64,000 bases of DNA. Source: Actinomadura sp. NBRC 104425 (lineage in GTDB: Bacteria > Actinomycetota > Actinomycetes > Streptosporangiales > Streptosporangiaceae). The translations under genes and the position numbers were made by a program. Shown one piece after another: positions 38,875 through 47,423 of this stretch; positions within the stretch are counted from its first letter, which is position 1; every line of letters begins with the position of its first letter. The notes under the pieces were generated by a model. It made no database searches and was not told the DNA's origin. It was given only the letters and a program-made list of their open reading frames with translations. The DNA is taken from assembly GCF_030269545.1 (NCBI RefSeq), contig NZ_BSTN01000018.1, positions 1-64,000 of the forward strand, written 5' to 3'.

Positions 38875-40082
38875 GCGAACGGCGCGGCGCACTCGTCCTG
38901 CGGATCCTGCTGATCGTCCTGGTGGCGGTGAACCTGCGGCCCGCCCTCGCCGCGGTCGGGCCGCTGCTCACCGACATCCGCACCGACCTCGGCCTGTCCG
39001 GCACCGGAGCGGGCGCGGTGACCACGCTGCCGCTGGCGTTCTTCGGCGCCTACGGGCTGCTGGCGGCGTTCCTGCGGCGCACCCCGCGCGGCGAGACGCT
39101 GCTGGTGACGGCCATGGGGTTGCTGGTGGCCGGGCTGCTGCTGCGGCTGGCGCCGAGCAGTACGGCGCTGTTCACCGGGTCGCTGGTCGCCGGGATCGCG
39201 ATCAGCATCGGCAACGTCGCGATCCCCGCGATCATCAAGCGCGACCACCCGGGGTCGATCACCACGGTCACCGCGATCTACACGGTGGCGGTCACCACCG
39301 GGGCGGCGGTGTCGTCGGGGGCCGCGGTGCCCGTCCAGCGGGCGCTGGACGGGTCGTGGCGGCTGCCGCTGGGCCTGCTGGCGATCCCGGCGGCGCTGGC
39401 GGGGCTGGCCTGGCTGCCGCGGCTGCGCCGTTCCGCGCCGGCCGCGTCGGTCGCCGCGGGCGCCTCGCGCCGGGTGGCCGCGCGGGTGTGGCGGTCCGGG
39501 CTGGCCTGGCAGATCACGGTCTTCATGGGCGTGCAGTCGTTGCTGAACTACGTGGTGCTCGGCTGGCTGCCGACGATCTGCCAGGACCGCGGCATGGCCG
39601 AGACGTCCGCCGGCTACGTGCTGGCGCTGTCGGCGCTGGCCCAGGCGGTCGGGTCGCTGTCGGTGCCCGCGATCGCCCGCCGCACCCGCGACCAGCGGCC
39701 GGTCGTCGTGCTGGCGGTCGCGCTGTGCCTGGCCGGGTTCGCCGGGATCGCCTGGGCGCCGATCGGGTCGGTGTGGCTGTGGACGGTCGTGCTCGGCTTC
39801 GCCCAGGGCGCGCTGTTCGCCACCGCGCTGGCGCTGCTCGGCCTGCGGGCGCACGACGCCCAGGTGGCCGCGCAGCTGTCGGGCATGGCGCAGGGCGTCG
39901 GATACGTGATCGCGGCGCTGGGCCCGCTGCTGGTCGGCGCGCTGCACGACATGACCGGCGGCTGGACGGTCCCCATGGCGGTCGTGCTGGCGGTCACCGC
40001 CGGTCTGGCGGTACCCGGACTGGCCGCGGCCCGCGAGCGCACCGTGGGCGCCCCGGTTCCGGCCGAGCCCGCGCGGGTATGA
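38871..40082 (+). CDS. CynX/NimT-like MFS transporter
   Basis: The 403-residue protein has 12 likely helices. The N-terminus LVAVNLRPALAAVGPLLTDIRTDLGLSGTGAGAVTTLP is diagnostic of the cyanate/nitroimidazole-type (CynX/NimT/YeaN) MFS group. Other segments are GNVAIPAIIKRDHPGSI and GMAQGVGYVIAALGPLLVGALHD. It starts GTG at 38871, overlapping the FadR-type regulator. The transported compound is unknown; control by an adjacent GntR protein suggests a small organic acid or drug. Confidence 0.92.
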   Translation: MSERRGALVLRILLIVLVAVNLRPALAAVGPLLTDIRTDLGLSGTGAGAVTTLPLAFFGAYGLLAAFLRRTPRGETLLVTAMGLLVAGLLLRLAPSSTALFTGSLVAGIAISIGNVAIPAIIKRDHPGSITTVTAIYTVAVTTGAAVSSGAAVPVQRALDGSWRLPLGLLAIPAALAGLAWLPRLRRSAPAASVAAGASRRVAARVWRSGLAWQITVFMGVQSLLNYVVLGWLPTICQDRGMAETSAGYVLALSALAQAVGSLSVPAIARRTRDQRPVVVLAVALCLAGFAGIAWAPIGSVWLWTVVLGFAQGALFATALALLGLRAHDAQVAAQLSGMAQGVGYVIAALGPLLVGALHDMTGGWTVPMAVVLAVTAGLAVPGLAAARERTVGAPVPAEPARV

Positions 40083-40195
40083 GTTCCGGATAAACGCGCT
40101 GACCTGCGCGAATGCGGGTACATAACGATGTGAGTAGGCGCGGTGCACATGGGTATCCGCCCGTTTCGAAGCATTCCGCTCGGGAGGTGGGAGAC

Positions 40196-40612
40196 GTGGT
40201 GGTACTGCCCGGAGCCGTTCACATCGGTCCGGAGATCGCGCTGTGGATCGGCCCGCCGATCGTGGTGATCGGCATTCTCGTGTGGATGACGATGACGATC
40301 CTCGCCTCGTCGAGGAAGATCCACCCGGACCGCCGGTGCGACCAGTCCCCGCACTGGGGGCCGGTCGAGGGCGGCGCCTATCACTACTGGCCGGGGATGT
40401 ACTCGCACAGTACGCCGAACATGCAGTTCCCCAAGGACCTGTATCCGGCGCCGGAGCGGCCGAACCGGCAGCCCACGCCGGTGACCATCGAGGGGGAGGC
40501 GCCGAAGGCCGAGGTATCCGCGGCCGGCGAGCCCAAGGCGGGGGCGCAGGCCAAGGCCGGGGCGGAGGGCAAGGCCCCCGCCCGGCACGGCCCCGGGGCG
40601 CCGTCCGCCTGA
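40196..40612 (+). CDS. Small membrane protein with charged C-terminal tail
   Basis: The 138-residue protein from GTG 40196 has GGAGGTG seven bases upstream. It has one membrane helix (IALWIGPPIVVIGILVWMTMTILASS), then a His/Trp/Tyr-containing segment (HPDRRCDQSPHWGPVEGGAYHYWPGMYSHS) and an Ala/Lys/Pro-rich tail. I do not recognise a family. It stands alone between a transporter and a convergent asparaginase. Confidence 0.7.
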   Translation: MVVLPGAVHIGPEIALWIGPPIVVIGILVWMTMTILASSRKIHPDRRCDQSPHWGPVEGGAYHYWPGMYSHSTPNMQFPKDLYPAPERPNRQPTPVTIEGEAPKAEVSAAGEPKAGAQAKAGAEGKAPARHGPGAPSA

Positions 40613-40624
40613 GCGGACGCCGGG

Positions 40625-41611
40625 TCAGCGCGCCGCCGTGAACAGGCCGGCGGCGGGTCGGATCGTGCCCACGACCTGCTCGCCGCCGGTCAGCGGCGCA
40701 GCCGCCAGCTCGTCCAGGGCGGCGGCGTCCACCCCTTCGGCGGCGTCGACGCCGAGCGCCCGCAGCAACGCGACCGTGACGGGCGTGCGGGCCCGCGACG
40801 CACCATCGTCGATCTTGACGACGCCGGCGCGCCCGTCCGCGGCGGCGAACGCGTCCACGCCCTCGGCGCCGCACTTGACCAGCAGCCCCGGCACCGCGTC
40901 CATGAGGCGGCGCTCGTCGCGGCGCGTGCCCGACGTCCACTGCGGGTGCGCCCGCATCGCGTCGGCGACGCGGCGTTCGGCGGTGCCGGGCGCGGCCAGC
41001 ACCAGCGCGCGGAACGCCCGCGCCACCCCGGCTGCGGACAATGCGAACAGCGGGGCCCCGCATCCGTCGACGCCGACCGCGGCGACCCGCTCGCCCGCCA
41101 GCTCCTCGACCGTGGCGCGCACGGCCTTCTGCAGCGGGTGGTCGGGGTCCAGGTAGGACGCGGTGGGCCAGCCCGCCGCCACGCACGTCGCCAGCATGGC
41201 CGCGTGCTTGCCCGAGCAGTTCATCAGCAGCCGCGACCGGTCGCCGCCGGACCGCGCCAGCTCCGCGACGAGCCGCAGCTCCAGCGGCCAGTCGGGCGGG
41301 CAGCGCAGCGCCCCCTCGTCCAGCCCGGCGGCGGCGAGGATGGCGCGGGCGCCCTCGACGTGGAAGTCCTCGCCCGAGTGACTGCCCGCGGCCAGCGCCA
41401 GCAGCTCGCCGTCCAGGTCCAGCCCGGCGCGCAGCATGGCCACCGCCTGCATGGGCTTGTTCGCCGACCGGGGGAAGACCGGCGCGTCGGGGTCGCCGGC
41501 GCACACCGCCACCGAGCCGTCGGCGGCCAGCCCCACCGCGGATCCGCGATGCCGCGACTCCACGAACCCGGAACGTTCCACCTCGACCAGCACCGGATGG
41601 GTGTCCACCAT
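40625..41611 (-). CDS. Asparaginase II-type protein (PF06089)
   Basis: The 328-residue protein matches the Rhizobium-type asparaginase family: VEVERSGFVESRHRGSAVGL, FPRSANKPMQAVAML, LALAAGSHSGEDFHV, LMNCSGKHAAMLATC, DGCGAPLFALSAAG and LLVKCGAEGVDAFA. The Ser/Lys/Cys residues in SANK, CSGKH and DGCGAP are those conserved in the family. It hydrolyses L-asparagine to aspartate and ammonia. ATG 41611 gives the expected length; the open frame upstream overlaps the BKACE gene. Confidence 0.9.
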   Translation of the reverse strand: MVDTHPVLVEVERSGFVESRHRGSAVGLAADGSVAVCAGDPDAPVFPRSANKPMQAVAMLRAGLDLDGELLALAAGSHSGEDFHVEGARAILAAAGLDEGALRCPPDWPLELRLVAELARSGGDRSRLLMNCSGKHAAMLATCVAAGWPTASYLDPDHPLQKAVRATVEELAGERVAAVGVDGCGAPLFALSAAGVARAFRALVLAAPGTAERRVADAMRAHPQWTSGTRRDERRLMDAVPGLLVKCGAEGVDAFAAADGRAGVVKIDDGASRARTPVTVALLRALGVDAAEGVDAAALDELAAAPLTGGEQVVGTIRPAAGLFTAAR

Positions 41612-41670
41612 GCTCCCAACGCCGTGACCTGCGGTTGACCACCCACAGGATAGGGAGCTCGAAGCCGTGG

Positions 41671-42498
41671 TCAGCGCGGTGCGACGCCCAGGAAGGCGCG
41701 TGCCTCGGCGGGCGGCATGGCGGGACGCTGCGCCAGGTCGGCGAGGGCGGCCGCGCGCTCCACGAGCTGGGCGTTGGACGTCACCGGCCGACCCTTGGCG
41801 AAGGTGAGCGTGTCCTCCATGCCGACGCGCAGGTGACCGCCCGCCGACAGCGCCGCGTACATGACGGGAAGCGTGGTGCGGCCCACGCCGGTGGCCGACC
41901 AGGTCGCCCCGTCCGGCAGCGCGTCCACCGCCGCGACCAGCGTCCGCGCGTCGCCCGGCATGCCGCCCGGCACGCCCATCACCAGGTCGCAGTGGACACG
42001 GCCGCCGTACGGCGCGCCGTGCTTGTCGAGCAGCCGGTGCAGCGCGGCGATGTGCCCGAGGTCGAACAGCTCGAACTCGGGGACGATCCGCAGCTCCTGG
42101 GTGCGCCGGTACAGCTCGGCCATGAACGGCCACGGGTTCATGAACACCTCGTCGCCGAAGTTGACGGTGCCGCAGGTCAGCGAGCACGCGTCCGGCCCGG
42201 CCTCCAGGACGCGCAGCCGGTCCTCGTAGGGGTCGGTGACCGCGCCGCCCGTGGACAGCTGGACGACCAGGTCGGTGGCCTCGCGCAGCGCCCGCACCGT
42301 GTCGCGCAGCCGGGACAGGTCGAGCGTGGGCCGGGCGTCGTCGTCCCGGATGTGCACGTGGATCACCGCGGCGCCCGCGGCCTGGCACTGCTTGGCCGTC
42401 TGGACCAGCTCGTCCAGCGTCACCGGCAGCGCCGGGACGTCGGCCTTGGCGGACTCGGCCCCGGTGGGCGCCACCGTGATGAGCGTCTTTGCTCCCAT
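41671..42498 (-). CDS. BKACE-family beta-keto acid cleavage enzyme (DUF849)
   Basis: The 275-residue protein has the TIM-barrel signatures of 3-keto-5-aminohexanoate cleavage enzymes: TVAPTGAES, the zinc ligands in [29 protein letters not shown] and a C-terminal [18 protein letters not shown] with the catalytic Glu. These enzymes condense a beta-keto acid with acetyl-CoA; substrates vary widely. Start is ATG 42498 or 42513. It is divergent from dtd with about 20 bases between starts, so their promoters overlap. Confidence 0.9.
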   Translation of the reverse strand: MGAKTLITVAPTGAESAKADVPALPVTLDELVQTAKQCQAAGAAVIHVHIRDDDARPTLDLSRLRDTVRALREATDLVVQLSTGGAVTDPYEDRLRVLEAGPDACSLTCGTVNFGDEVFMNPWPFMAELYRRTQELRIVPEFELFDLGHIAALHRLLDKHGAPYGGRVHCDLVMGVPGGMPGDARTLVAAVDALPDGATWSATGVGRTTLPVMYAALSAGGHLRVGMEDTLTFAKGRPVTSNAQLVERAAALADLAQRPAMPPAEARAFLGVAPR

Positions 42499-42517
42499 CC
42501 AGGCAGAATGCATGGCC

Positions 42518-42943
42518 ATGAGGGCTGTAGTCCAGAGGGTGAGCCGCGCATCGGTGACCGTGGACGACCGCGTGGTGGGCGCGATCGACGGGCCGGGCCT
42601 GCTGGCGCTGGTAGGGGTGACCCACGACGACACGCCGGAGCGGGCCCGCAAGCTGGCCGCCAAGCTGTGGGGGCTGCGCATCCTGCCCGACGAGAGGTCG
42701 TGCTCGGACCTGGGCGCCCCGCTGCTGGTGGTCAGCCAGTTCACGCTCTACGGGGACACGCGCAAGGGGCGGCGTCCCAGCTGGATCGCGGCCGCGCCCG
42801 GCCCGGTCGCCGAGCCGCTGGTGGACGAGGTCGTGGCCGAGCTGCGCGCGCTGGGCGCCAAGGTCGAGACGGGCGTGTTCGGCGCCGACATGAAGGTGTC
42901 CCTGGTCAACGACGGCCCGGTCACCCTGATCGTCGAGACCTGA
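42518..42943 (+). CDS. dtd: D-aminoacyl-tRNA deacylase
   Basis: The 141-residue protein has the Dtd signatures [16 protein letters not shown] and [19 protein letters not shown] (the Gly-cisPro region is NDGPVT). It removes D-amino acids and glycine from mischarged tRNAs. ATG 42518 gives [17 protein letters not shown], the standard start; ATG 42512 would add two residues. Very little room is left for a leader because the BKACE gene starts on the other strand. Confidence 0.95.
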   Translation: MRAVVQRVSRASVTVDDRVVGAIDGPGLLALVGVTHDDTPERARKLAAKLWGLRILPDERSCSDLGAPLLVVSQFTLYGDTRKGRRPSWIAAAPGPVAEPLVDEVVAELRALGAKVETGVFGADMKVSLVNDGPVTLIVET

Positions 42944-42970
42944 CCTGTGTCGGGGCCGCGGCCCGAGGGG

Positions 42971-43471
42971 TCACAGGTCGAAGCCGTAGACCACCCCGGC
43001 GATCGTGACGAGGGTGCCCAGGGCGGCCAGCAGGATGAGGGTGCGGTCGGCCTGGGCGAGCCGACCGCGCACCGCAGGCGAGACCACCAGCGTGCCGGTC
43101 GCGCGGTTCGGGTCGGCCTTGGGCGGGCGGCGCAGCGGGTTGCGCAGCCCCACCAGGCGCCACAGCGCGTCCGTCTTGACCTGCTGGTGGCCGGGCGAGC
43201 AGGCGAACAGGCGGCCGCGTGCGGGCTCGCGGCAGGAGTAGCCCCGGCGCGTGGCGACCCGGCAGATCGTGGGGACGAACACCAGCTCGTACAGGCACCA
43301 CAGCAGCAGGGTCAGCATCGCCAGCCGCCAGGACCGCCACCACCCCGCGGCCGCCAGGAGGACGGCGAACGCACCCCACCAGACCAGGGCCGACTCGCGG
43401 CGCCGTCGGCGGCGCCGTCCGGGCGCGCCCTTGCGGACGAGCGGCGGCCCCTGCTTCCCCTGCGCGACCAT
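42971..43471 (-). CDS. Hypothetical membrane protein
   Basis: The 166-residue protein has a very basic N-terminus (RKGAPGRRRRRRRES), two adjacent membrane helices (ALVWWGAFAVLLAAAGWW, LAMLTLLLWCLYELVFV), a soluble middle part and a last helix (LILLAALGTLVTIAGVVYG). I do not know the family. It converges on dtd with a gap of 27 bases. Confidence 0.75.
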   Translation of the reverse strand: MVAQGKQGPPLVRKGAPGRRRRRRRESALVWWGAFAVLLAAAGWWRSWRLAMLTLLLWCLYELVFVPTICRVATRRGYSCREPARGRLFACSPGHQQVKTDALWRLVGLRNPLRRPPKADPNRATGTLVVSPAVRGRLAQADRTLILLAALGTLVTIAGVVYGFDL

Positions 43472-43537
43472 CGGACCGGACCCACCCCCTGCCGGTTTCC
43501 GTCTACGACAGACGAGTCTGCCCGGAAGGTAGGAACT

Positions 43538-44530
43538 TTACGCCCGGCGAGCGGCTTGTCGGGGGAAATTTATCTTGGCGTTCGCGCCGGTGTCCGGGGA
43601 CACGATGACCTCCTGGGCGGCGGCCACGCCCCCGGCGAGCAGCTCGGCGTCAACCGGGACGTTCCGCTTGACCAGCGCCAGCGCGATCGGCCCCAGCTCG
43701 TGGTGCCGCGCCGCCGACCCCACGAACCCCACCGTCCGGCCGCCCGGGATCTCCACCGGGTCGCCGTGGGCGGGCAGCCGGTCGACGCTGCCGTCCAGGT
43801 GCAGGAAGACGAGGCGGCGCGGCGGGCGGCCCAGGTTGTGGACGCGGGCCACGGTCTCCTGGCCCCGGTAGCAGCCCTTGGACAGGTGGACGGCGGTCTC
43901 GATCAGGCCCATCTCGTGCGGGATGGAGCGGTGGTCGGTGTCCAGGCCCAGGCGCGGGCGGTGCGCGGCGATCCGCAGCGCCTCGTACGCCCAGATGCCG
44001 GCGGGCCGCGCGGTCTCGGGCAGCCCGGCCAGCTCCTCCCGCTTGACGATCTGCGCGGTGCCGGCCACGTCGGGCAGGGCCAGGGCGCCCGGCCCGGGGT
44101 CGCGCCCGGTGGTCACCACCGCGTACGCGTCGCTGACGTCGGCCACCTCGACGCGCAGCATGAACCGCATCTTGTCGAGGAACTCCACCAGCGCCCCGGC
44201 CGTGCCCGGCTCGACGTGCATCCAGACCGCCTCGCCGTCGTCCACCAGGTGCATGTGGTGCTCGATGTGGCCGTGCGGGCTCAGCAGCAGCGCCTCGGTC
44301 GGCTCGTACGGCTTGAGGTTCTGCAGGTGCTGGCTGGTCAGGCTGTGCAGCCAGCTCAGCCGGTCCGGCCCGGAAACACGCACGACCCCCCGGTTGCTCC
44401 GGTCGACGAACGCCTCGCCCGCCTCCAGCGCGCGTTGCTCCTGCGCCGGTTCACCGTAGTGGGCGGCGATATCCTGGTCGGGCGCGTCCGCGGCGACGGC
44501 CCCCGGCAGCTTCAACAGCGGGCTCTCCAT
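43538..44530 (-). CDS. ygfZ: YgfZ/GcvT-family folate-dependent Fe-S protein
   Basis: The 330-residue protein carries the signature KGCYRGQETVARVH with the functional Cys. Other stretches typical of YgfZ are RGVVRVSGPDRLSWLHSLTSQHL, LLLSPHGHIEHHMHLVD and IPHEMGLIETAVHLSKGCY. YgfZ proteins help maintain Fe-S enzymes with tetrahydrofolate. The neighbours Dtd, Fur and a nitrobindin-like gene are a common actinomycete order. Confidence 0.93.
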   Translation of the reverse strand: MESPLLKLPGAVAADAPDQDIAAHYGEPAQEQRALEAGEAFVDRSNRGVVRVSGPDRLSWLHSLTSQHLQNLKPYEPTEALLLSPHGHIEHHMHLVDDGEAVWMHVEPGTAGALVEFLDKMRFMLRVEVADVSDAYAVVTTGRDPGPGALALPDVAGTAQIVKREELAGLPETARPAGIWAYEALRIAAHRPRLGLDTDHRSIPHEMGLIETAVHLSKGCYRGQETVARVHNLGRPPRRLVFLHLDGSVDRLPAHGDPVEIPGGRTVGFVGSAARHHELGPIALALVKRNVPVDAELLAGGVAAAQEVIVSPDTGANAKINFPRQAARRA

Positions 44531-44584
44531 GCGTCCCAGACTATTTCCCGCCGCCTGCGCCCTTGAGCCCCGCCCGGGGGCGCG

Positions 44585-44998
44585 CTAGTCGCGGCAGGAG
44601 CCGCAGCGGCCGTAGACGGTGAGGTGGTGGACGTCGGTCTCGAATCCGAACTGCCTCTCCAGCAGCTCCGCCAGCCCGGCGGCGGCCTCGGGCTCGACGT
44701 CGTTGACGGCGCCGCAGTCGCGGCAGACCAGGTGGATGTGCTCGGCCTCGGCCGCAAGGTGGTAGTTGGGCGGGCCGTGTCCCAAGTGGGCGTGCTTGAC
44801 CAGCCCGAGTTCCTCCAGCAGTTCGAGCGTCCGGTACACGGTGGAGATGTTGACGCCGCGGGCGGTGCGCTGGACCTCGGCGCAGATCTGCTCCGGGGTC
44901 CCGTGCTCCAGGTTCGTCACCGCCTCCAGTACCAGCTGGCGCTGAGGTGTGACCCGGTAGCCCTTCGCCCGCAGCTCCTCCTGCCACGTGTCCGCCAT
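44585..44998 (-). CDS. Fur-family metalloregulator
   Basis: The 137-residue protein has the Fur winged helix (KGYRVTPQRQLVLEAV, ISTVYRTLELLEELGLVKHA), the metal region AEHIHLVCRDCGAVNDVEP and a second Cys pair CGSC at the C-terminus (structural zinc). Whether it senses iron, zinc or peroxide cannot be fixed by eye. A -10 box TAGAAT (45005-45010 on the minus strand) lies six bases before the ATG, so the message appears leaderless. Confidence 0.93.
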   Translation of the reverse strand: MADTWQEELRAKGYRVTPQRQLVLEAVTNLEHGTPEQICAEVQRTARGVNISTVYRTLELLEELGLVKHAHLGHGPPNYHLAAEAEHIHLVCRDCGAVNDVEPEAAAGLAELLERQFGFETDVHHLTVYGRCGSCRD

Positions 44999-45139
44999 GT
45001 GCAGATTCTATGTTGTGCCGGATGTCACCGTGAGGGCCTTTCGGCCCTGTGCAGCGGGCCTTCCGGGCGCGCCCGCGGGGTCCCTTCCGCGGGCCGGACG
45101 GCGGGGTGTCCGCCCAGCGCGCGCGGGGCGCCGCGCGCA

Positions 45140-45377
45140 CGAGAAGGCCCCCGGACCTTCCGCTTGACGCGGGTGATGGGAGGACTCACCCATCGGTCCG
45201 GGGGCCCGGTGTCTGCCTGGTATTCACCGGTCGACGCCGCGACCGGCCTACGTCTCCCTCAGGACGGTTGGCTCGTCCGCGGAATCGGTAGTGCCAAGGC
45301 GTGACGGCGACCTAGTGGACAGCCACCTCGCAAGTCCTACAGTCACTCATGCCTAGGACCACCTCCTTTCCTGCGTG
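45140..45377 (-). ncRNA. Short independent transcript with strong 3' structure
   Basis: A good minus-strand promoter (45384-45412) predicts a start near 45377. Leftward from there lie a 12-codon ORF and then structured sequence. A 12-bp perfect stem, GGCCCCCGGACC (45146-45157) with GGTCCGGGGGCC (45195-45206), encloses two small hairpins (CCGC/GCGG at 45160-45172; GATGGG/CCCATC at 45175-45194). No larger gene follows in this direction before fur. A further hairpin, AGGGCC-TTTC-GGCCCT, lies at 45033-45048. The boundaries are estimates. Confidence 0.5.
45312..45350 (-). CDS. 12-codon ORF with a full-length Shine-Dalgarno
   Basis: ATG 45350 to TAG 45312 encodes MSDCRTCEVAVH. The ribosome site AAAGGAGGTG (45360-45369) complements the 3' end of 16S rRNA over ten bases, far stronger than at any other gene in the window, and is nine bases from the start. 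The peptide has a CxxC motif. It may be a leader peptide, a translated sensor of Cys or His supply, or a functional micropeptide. Translation is well supported by signals, function is not. Confidence 0.6.
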   Translation of the reverse strand: MSDCRTCEVAVH

Positions 45378-45383
45378 GGACGC

Positions 45384-45412
45384 AGGCTATGCGAGGCCGA
45401 CGCCAGGGGCAA
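45384..45412 (-). promoter_or_regulatory. Promoter of the tiny-ORF transcript
   Basis: On the minus strand TTGCCC (45407-45412) and TAGCCT (45384-45389) are separated by exactly 17 bases, matching a housekeeping sigma-type promoter. It lies 34 bases upstream of the ATG of the 12-codon ORF. Confidence 0.6.
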
Positions 45413-45507
45413 GGAGTTTTTACGCTGGGCGGACACCGCAAGATCCGACCCCGGGGAAAGGGCCGCGGGCAGCGTCCGCAAGCACCGGCCCCACGCGCCC
45501 GGTGCCG

Positions 45508-46008
45508 TCAGCCGACCTTCTTGAGCTGGGCCGACAGGTGGGCCTGCAGGGGCTGCCCCATGGCCGCCATCTCATACACCCAGCCCAGGTCGCGCTTGCC
45601 GTCCTTCTCCGGCATCAGCCCGTACAGCCGCCGCCCGGCGGTGACCTCCTTGGCGGACCTGGTCCGCGCCACCACGTCGGTCTGCATCTCCACCCGGTTG
45701 AACGCCACGTTCCCGACGTAGATCTCGACGATGCCGGTGGGGTGGGCCAGGGTCACCTCGACCTGGTTGTCGGGCTGCGGCCGCCAGTACCCGCTCTCGG
45801 TGCCGAGGGGCGCGCCGAGGGAGCCGTCCTTCTCGATCAGCCAGCTGCGGCTGGTGTAGATCAGGAACGGCTTCCCGTTGTGGGTGAACGAGACCTCCTG
45901 CCCGAAGTTGAACGCCTCGATCGTGGGGTAGTCGCCGACTCCGGCGCCCTCCCACGTGCCCAGCAGGAACTCCAGCGGCTTGAGGTCGGGGTGCAGCTCA
46001 GGCTCCAT
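45508..46008 (-). CDS. Nitrobindin-like heme-binding beta-barrel protein
   Basis: The 166-residue protein has the family start LKPLEFLLGTWEGAGVGDYPTI (GxWxGxG) and the barrel strands NGKPFLIYTSRSWLI, ESGYWRPQ and VEVTLAHPTGIVEIYVG. It was formerly called FABP-like or DUF1794. Relatives bind heme through a C-terminal His (here in PLQAHLSAQ) and can isomerise peroxynitrite. ATG 46008 follows a TACGCT-like -10 box by eight bases; GTG 46014 is an alternative. Confidence 0.9.
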   Translation of the reverse strand: MEPELHPDLKPLEFLLGTWEGAGVGDYPTIEAFNFGQEVSFTHNGKPFLIYTSRSWLIEKDGSLGAPLGTESGYWRPQPDNQVEVTLAHPTGIVEIYVGNVAFNRVEMQTDVVARTRSAKEVTAGRRLYGLMPEKDGKRDLGWVYEMAAMGQPLQAHLSAQLKKVG

Positions 46009-46086
46009 GGCCACCGAGCGTAGCGGCGCGCCGGAGGGCTCGGGACATCGCCGAACCCGCCGCCTGCCGCCGGGGCGCCGCCGCTG

Positions 46087-46176
46087 TCAGCGCATCCGCG
46101 ACAGCCGCACCACCACCAGCATCGCCGCCACCGCGACCAGGCCGAGCACCGCGACCAGGACCACCGCGTTCACCAT
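46087..46176 (-). CDS. Possible 29-residue membrane peptide
   Basis: The frame MVNAVVLVAVLGLVAVAAMLVVV followed by basic RLSRMR has the form of a single-pass micropeptide. No convincing ribosome site precedes the ATG at 46176. Low-complexity Ala/Val/Leu runs arise easily in this composition, so the call is tentative. Confidence 0.35.
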   Translation of the reverse strand: MVNAVVLVAVLGLVAVAAMLVVVRLSRMR

Positions 46177-46260
46177 GCCGCCCACGGCACCGAACCCTAC
46201 GCCGCCGCGGCCCCCGCCCGCGCCCCGACGCGCCTCCCCGGCCCCGGCTAGGCTGCGGGC

Positions 46261-46623
46261 ATGGCGAGATCTCTTGTGATCAAGGCCACGGCGGGCGCCG
46301 ACGCGCCCGAACGCTGCAACCAGGCGTTCAACGTCGCGGCGGCCGCGGTGGTCAGCGGCGTGCCGGTGTCGCTGTGGCTGACCGGCGAGTCCTCCTGGTT
46401 CGCGCTGCCCGGCCGCGCCAAGGAGTTCTCCCTGCCGCACGCGACCCCGCTGGAGGACCTGCTGGACGCGGTGCTGACCGGCGGCCGGGTGACGCTGTGC
46501 ACGCAGTGCGCGGCGCGCCGCGGCATCGGCCCCGACGACGTGCTGCCCGGGGTGCGCATCGCGGGCGCCCCCACGTTCGTGGAGGAGATCACCGCGGACG
46601 GCGTGCAGGCGCTCGTCTACTGA
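46261..46623 (+). CDS. DsrE-family protein
   Basis: The 120-residue protein has the DsrE/DsrF-like fold signatures: SLVIKATAGADAPERCNQAFNVAAAAVVSGVPVSLWLTGESSWFAL and a Cys pair in TLCTQCAARRG. Related proteins handle persulfide sulfur, but the canonical catalytic Cys cannot be assigned by eye. It is divergent from the nitrobindin-like gene, and both are possibly linked to redox stress. Confidence 0.85.
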   Translation: MARSLVIKATAGADAPERCNQAFNVAAAAVVSGVPVSLWLTGESSWFALPGRAKEFSLPHATPLEDLLDAVLTGGRVTLCTQCAARRGIGPDDVLPGVRIAGAPTFVEEITADGVQALVY

Positions 46624-46646
46624 CCGCCGGAAAACGTACCCCGGCC

Positions 46647-46724
46647 GAGCCGGTCAGGACGGGCCGGTCAGGACGAGCCGGTCAGGACGGGCCGGTCAGG
46701 ACGGGCCGGTCAGGACGACAGGAC
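46647..46724. repeat. 14-bp tandem repeat, five copies
   Basis: The unit RRGCCGGTCAGGAC is repeated at 46647-46660, 46661-46674, 46675-46688, 46689-46702 and 46703-46716, with a partial copy to 46724. Only the second base varies (A or G). It lies between the convergent dsrE and gatD genes and includes the gatD stop (46710-46712). Confidence 0.9.
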
Positions 46725-47423
46725 GGCGTTGAGGCGCTCCTCGCGCAGCCGGCCGGCCCAGGAGTCGTCGATGGGCGGCAGGTCCCGGCCGATCGCCCAG
46801 CGCAGCAGCAGGTCGGCCAGGCCGGGGTTGCGGACCAGCGCCGGGCCGTGCATGTAGGTGCCGATGATGCGCCCGGCGTAGGCCCCCTCGTACCCGTCGC
46901 CGTTGCCGACGCCGTGCACGACGCGCGCCAGCGGCCGGGCGTTCGGGCCCAGCCGGGTGACGCCCTGGTGGTTCTCGAACCCGGTGATGCGCGGCACGTT
47001 CAGCTCCGGCGCGACATCGCCGACGATCTCGCCGACGGCGCGCTGCTCGCCGCGTCCGCTGCTGATGTCCAGCAGGCCGAGGCCCTGGACGGGCTGGCCC
47101 TCCTCGCCGCCGAACTGGGTGCCGAGCAGCTGGTAGCCCGCGCACACGGCGAAGATCACCGCGCCGCGCTCGGCCGCGCGGTACAGGCCGCCGTCGTTGC
47201 GCAGCCGCTGGGCGGCCAGGATCTGCGGCCGGTCCTCGCCGCCGCCGAGCAGGTAGATATGGCCGTCGACGGGCACCGGCTCGTCCGAGCGCACCTGCAC
47301 GGTCTCGTAGGGGATGCCGCGCAGCGCCGTGCGGCGCTCCAGGATGATGGTGTTGCCCTGGTCGCCGTAGGTGCTCAGCAGGTCGGGGTAGATCCAGACG
47401 ATCTTCAGGCGGTCAGACGACAC
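46710..47423 (-). CDS. gatD: Lipid II isoglutaminyl synthase, glutaminase subunit
   Basis: The 237-residue class I glutamine amidotransferase has the nucleophile elbow FAVCAGYQLLG and the His in GTYMHGPAL. The opening LKIVWIYPDLLSTYGDQGNTIIL and HIYLLGGGEDRPQ are typical of GatD. It supplies ammonia to MurT, which amidates D-Glu in lipid II. GTG 47423 overlaps the murT stop by 11 bases. Its last codons lie in the tandem repeat. Confidence 0.94.
   Translation of the reverse strand: MSSDRLKIVWIYPDLLSTYGDQGNTIILERRTALRGIPYETVQVRSDEPVPVDGHIYLLGGGEDRPQILAAQRLRNDGGLYRAAERGAVIFAVCAGYQLLGTQFGGEEGQPVQGLGLLDISSGRGEQRAVGEIVGDVAPELNVPRITGFENHQGVTRLGPNARPLARVVHGVGNGDGYEGAYAGRIIGTYMHGPALVRNPGLADLLLRWAIGRDLPPIDDSWAGRLREERLNAVLSS

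Noticed and set aside
41612-42625. N-terminal extension of the asparaginase gene
   Set aside because: It overlaps the BKACE gene on the same strand in another frame and carries no family similarity.
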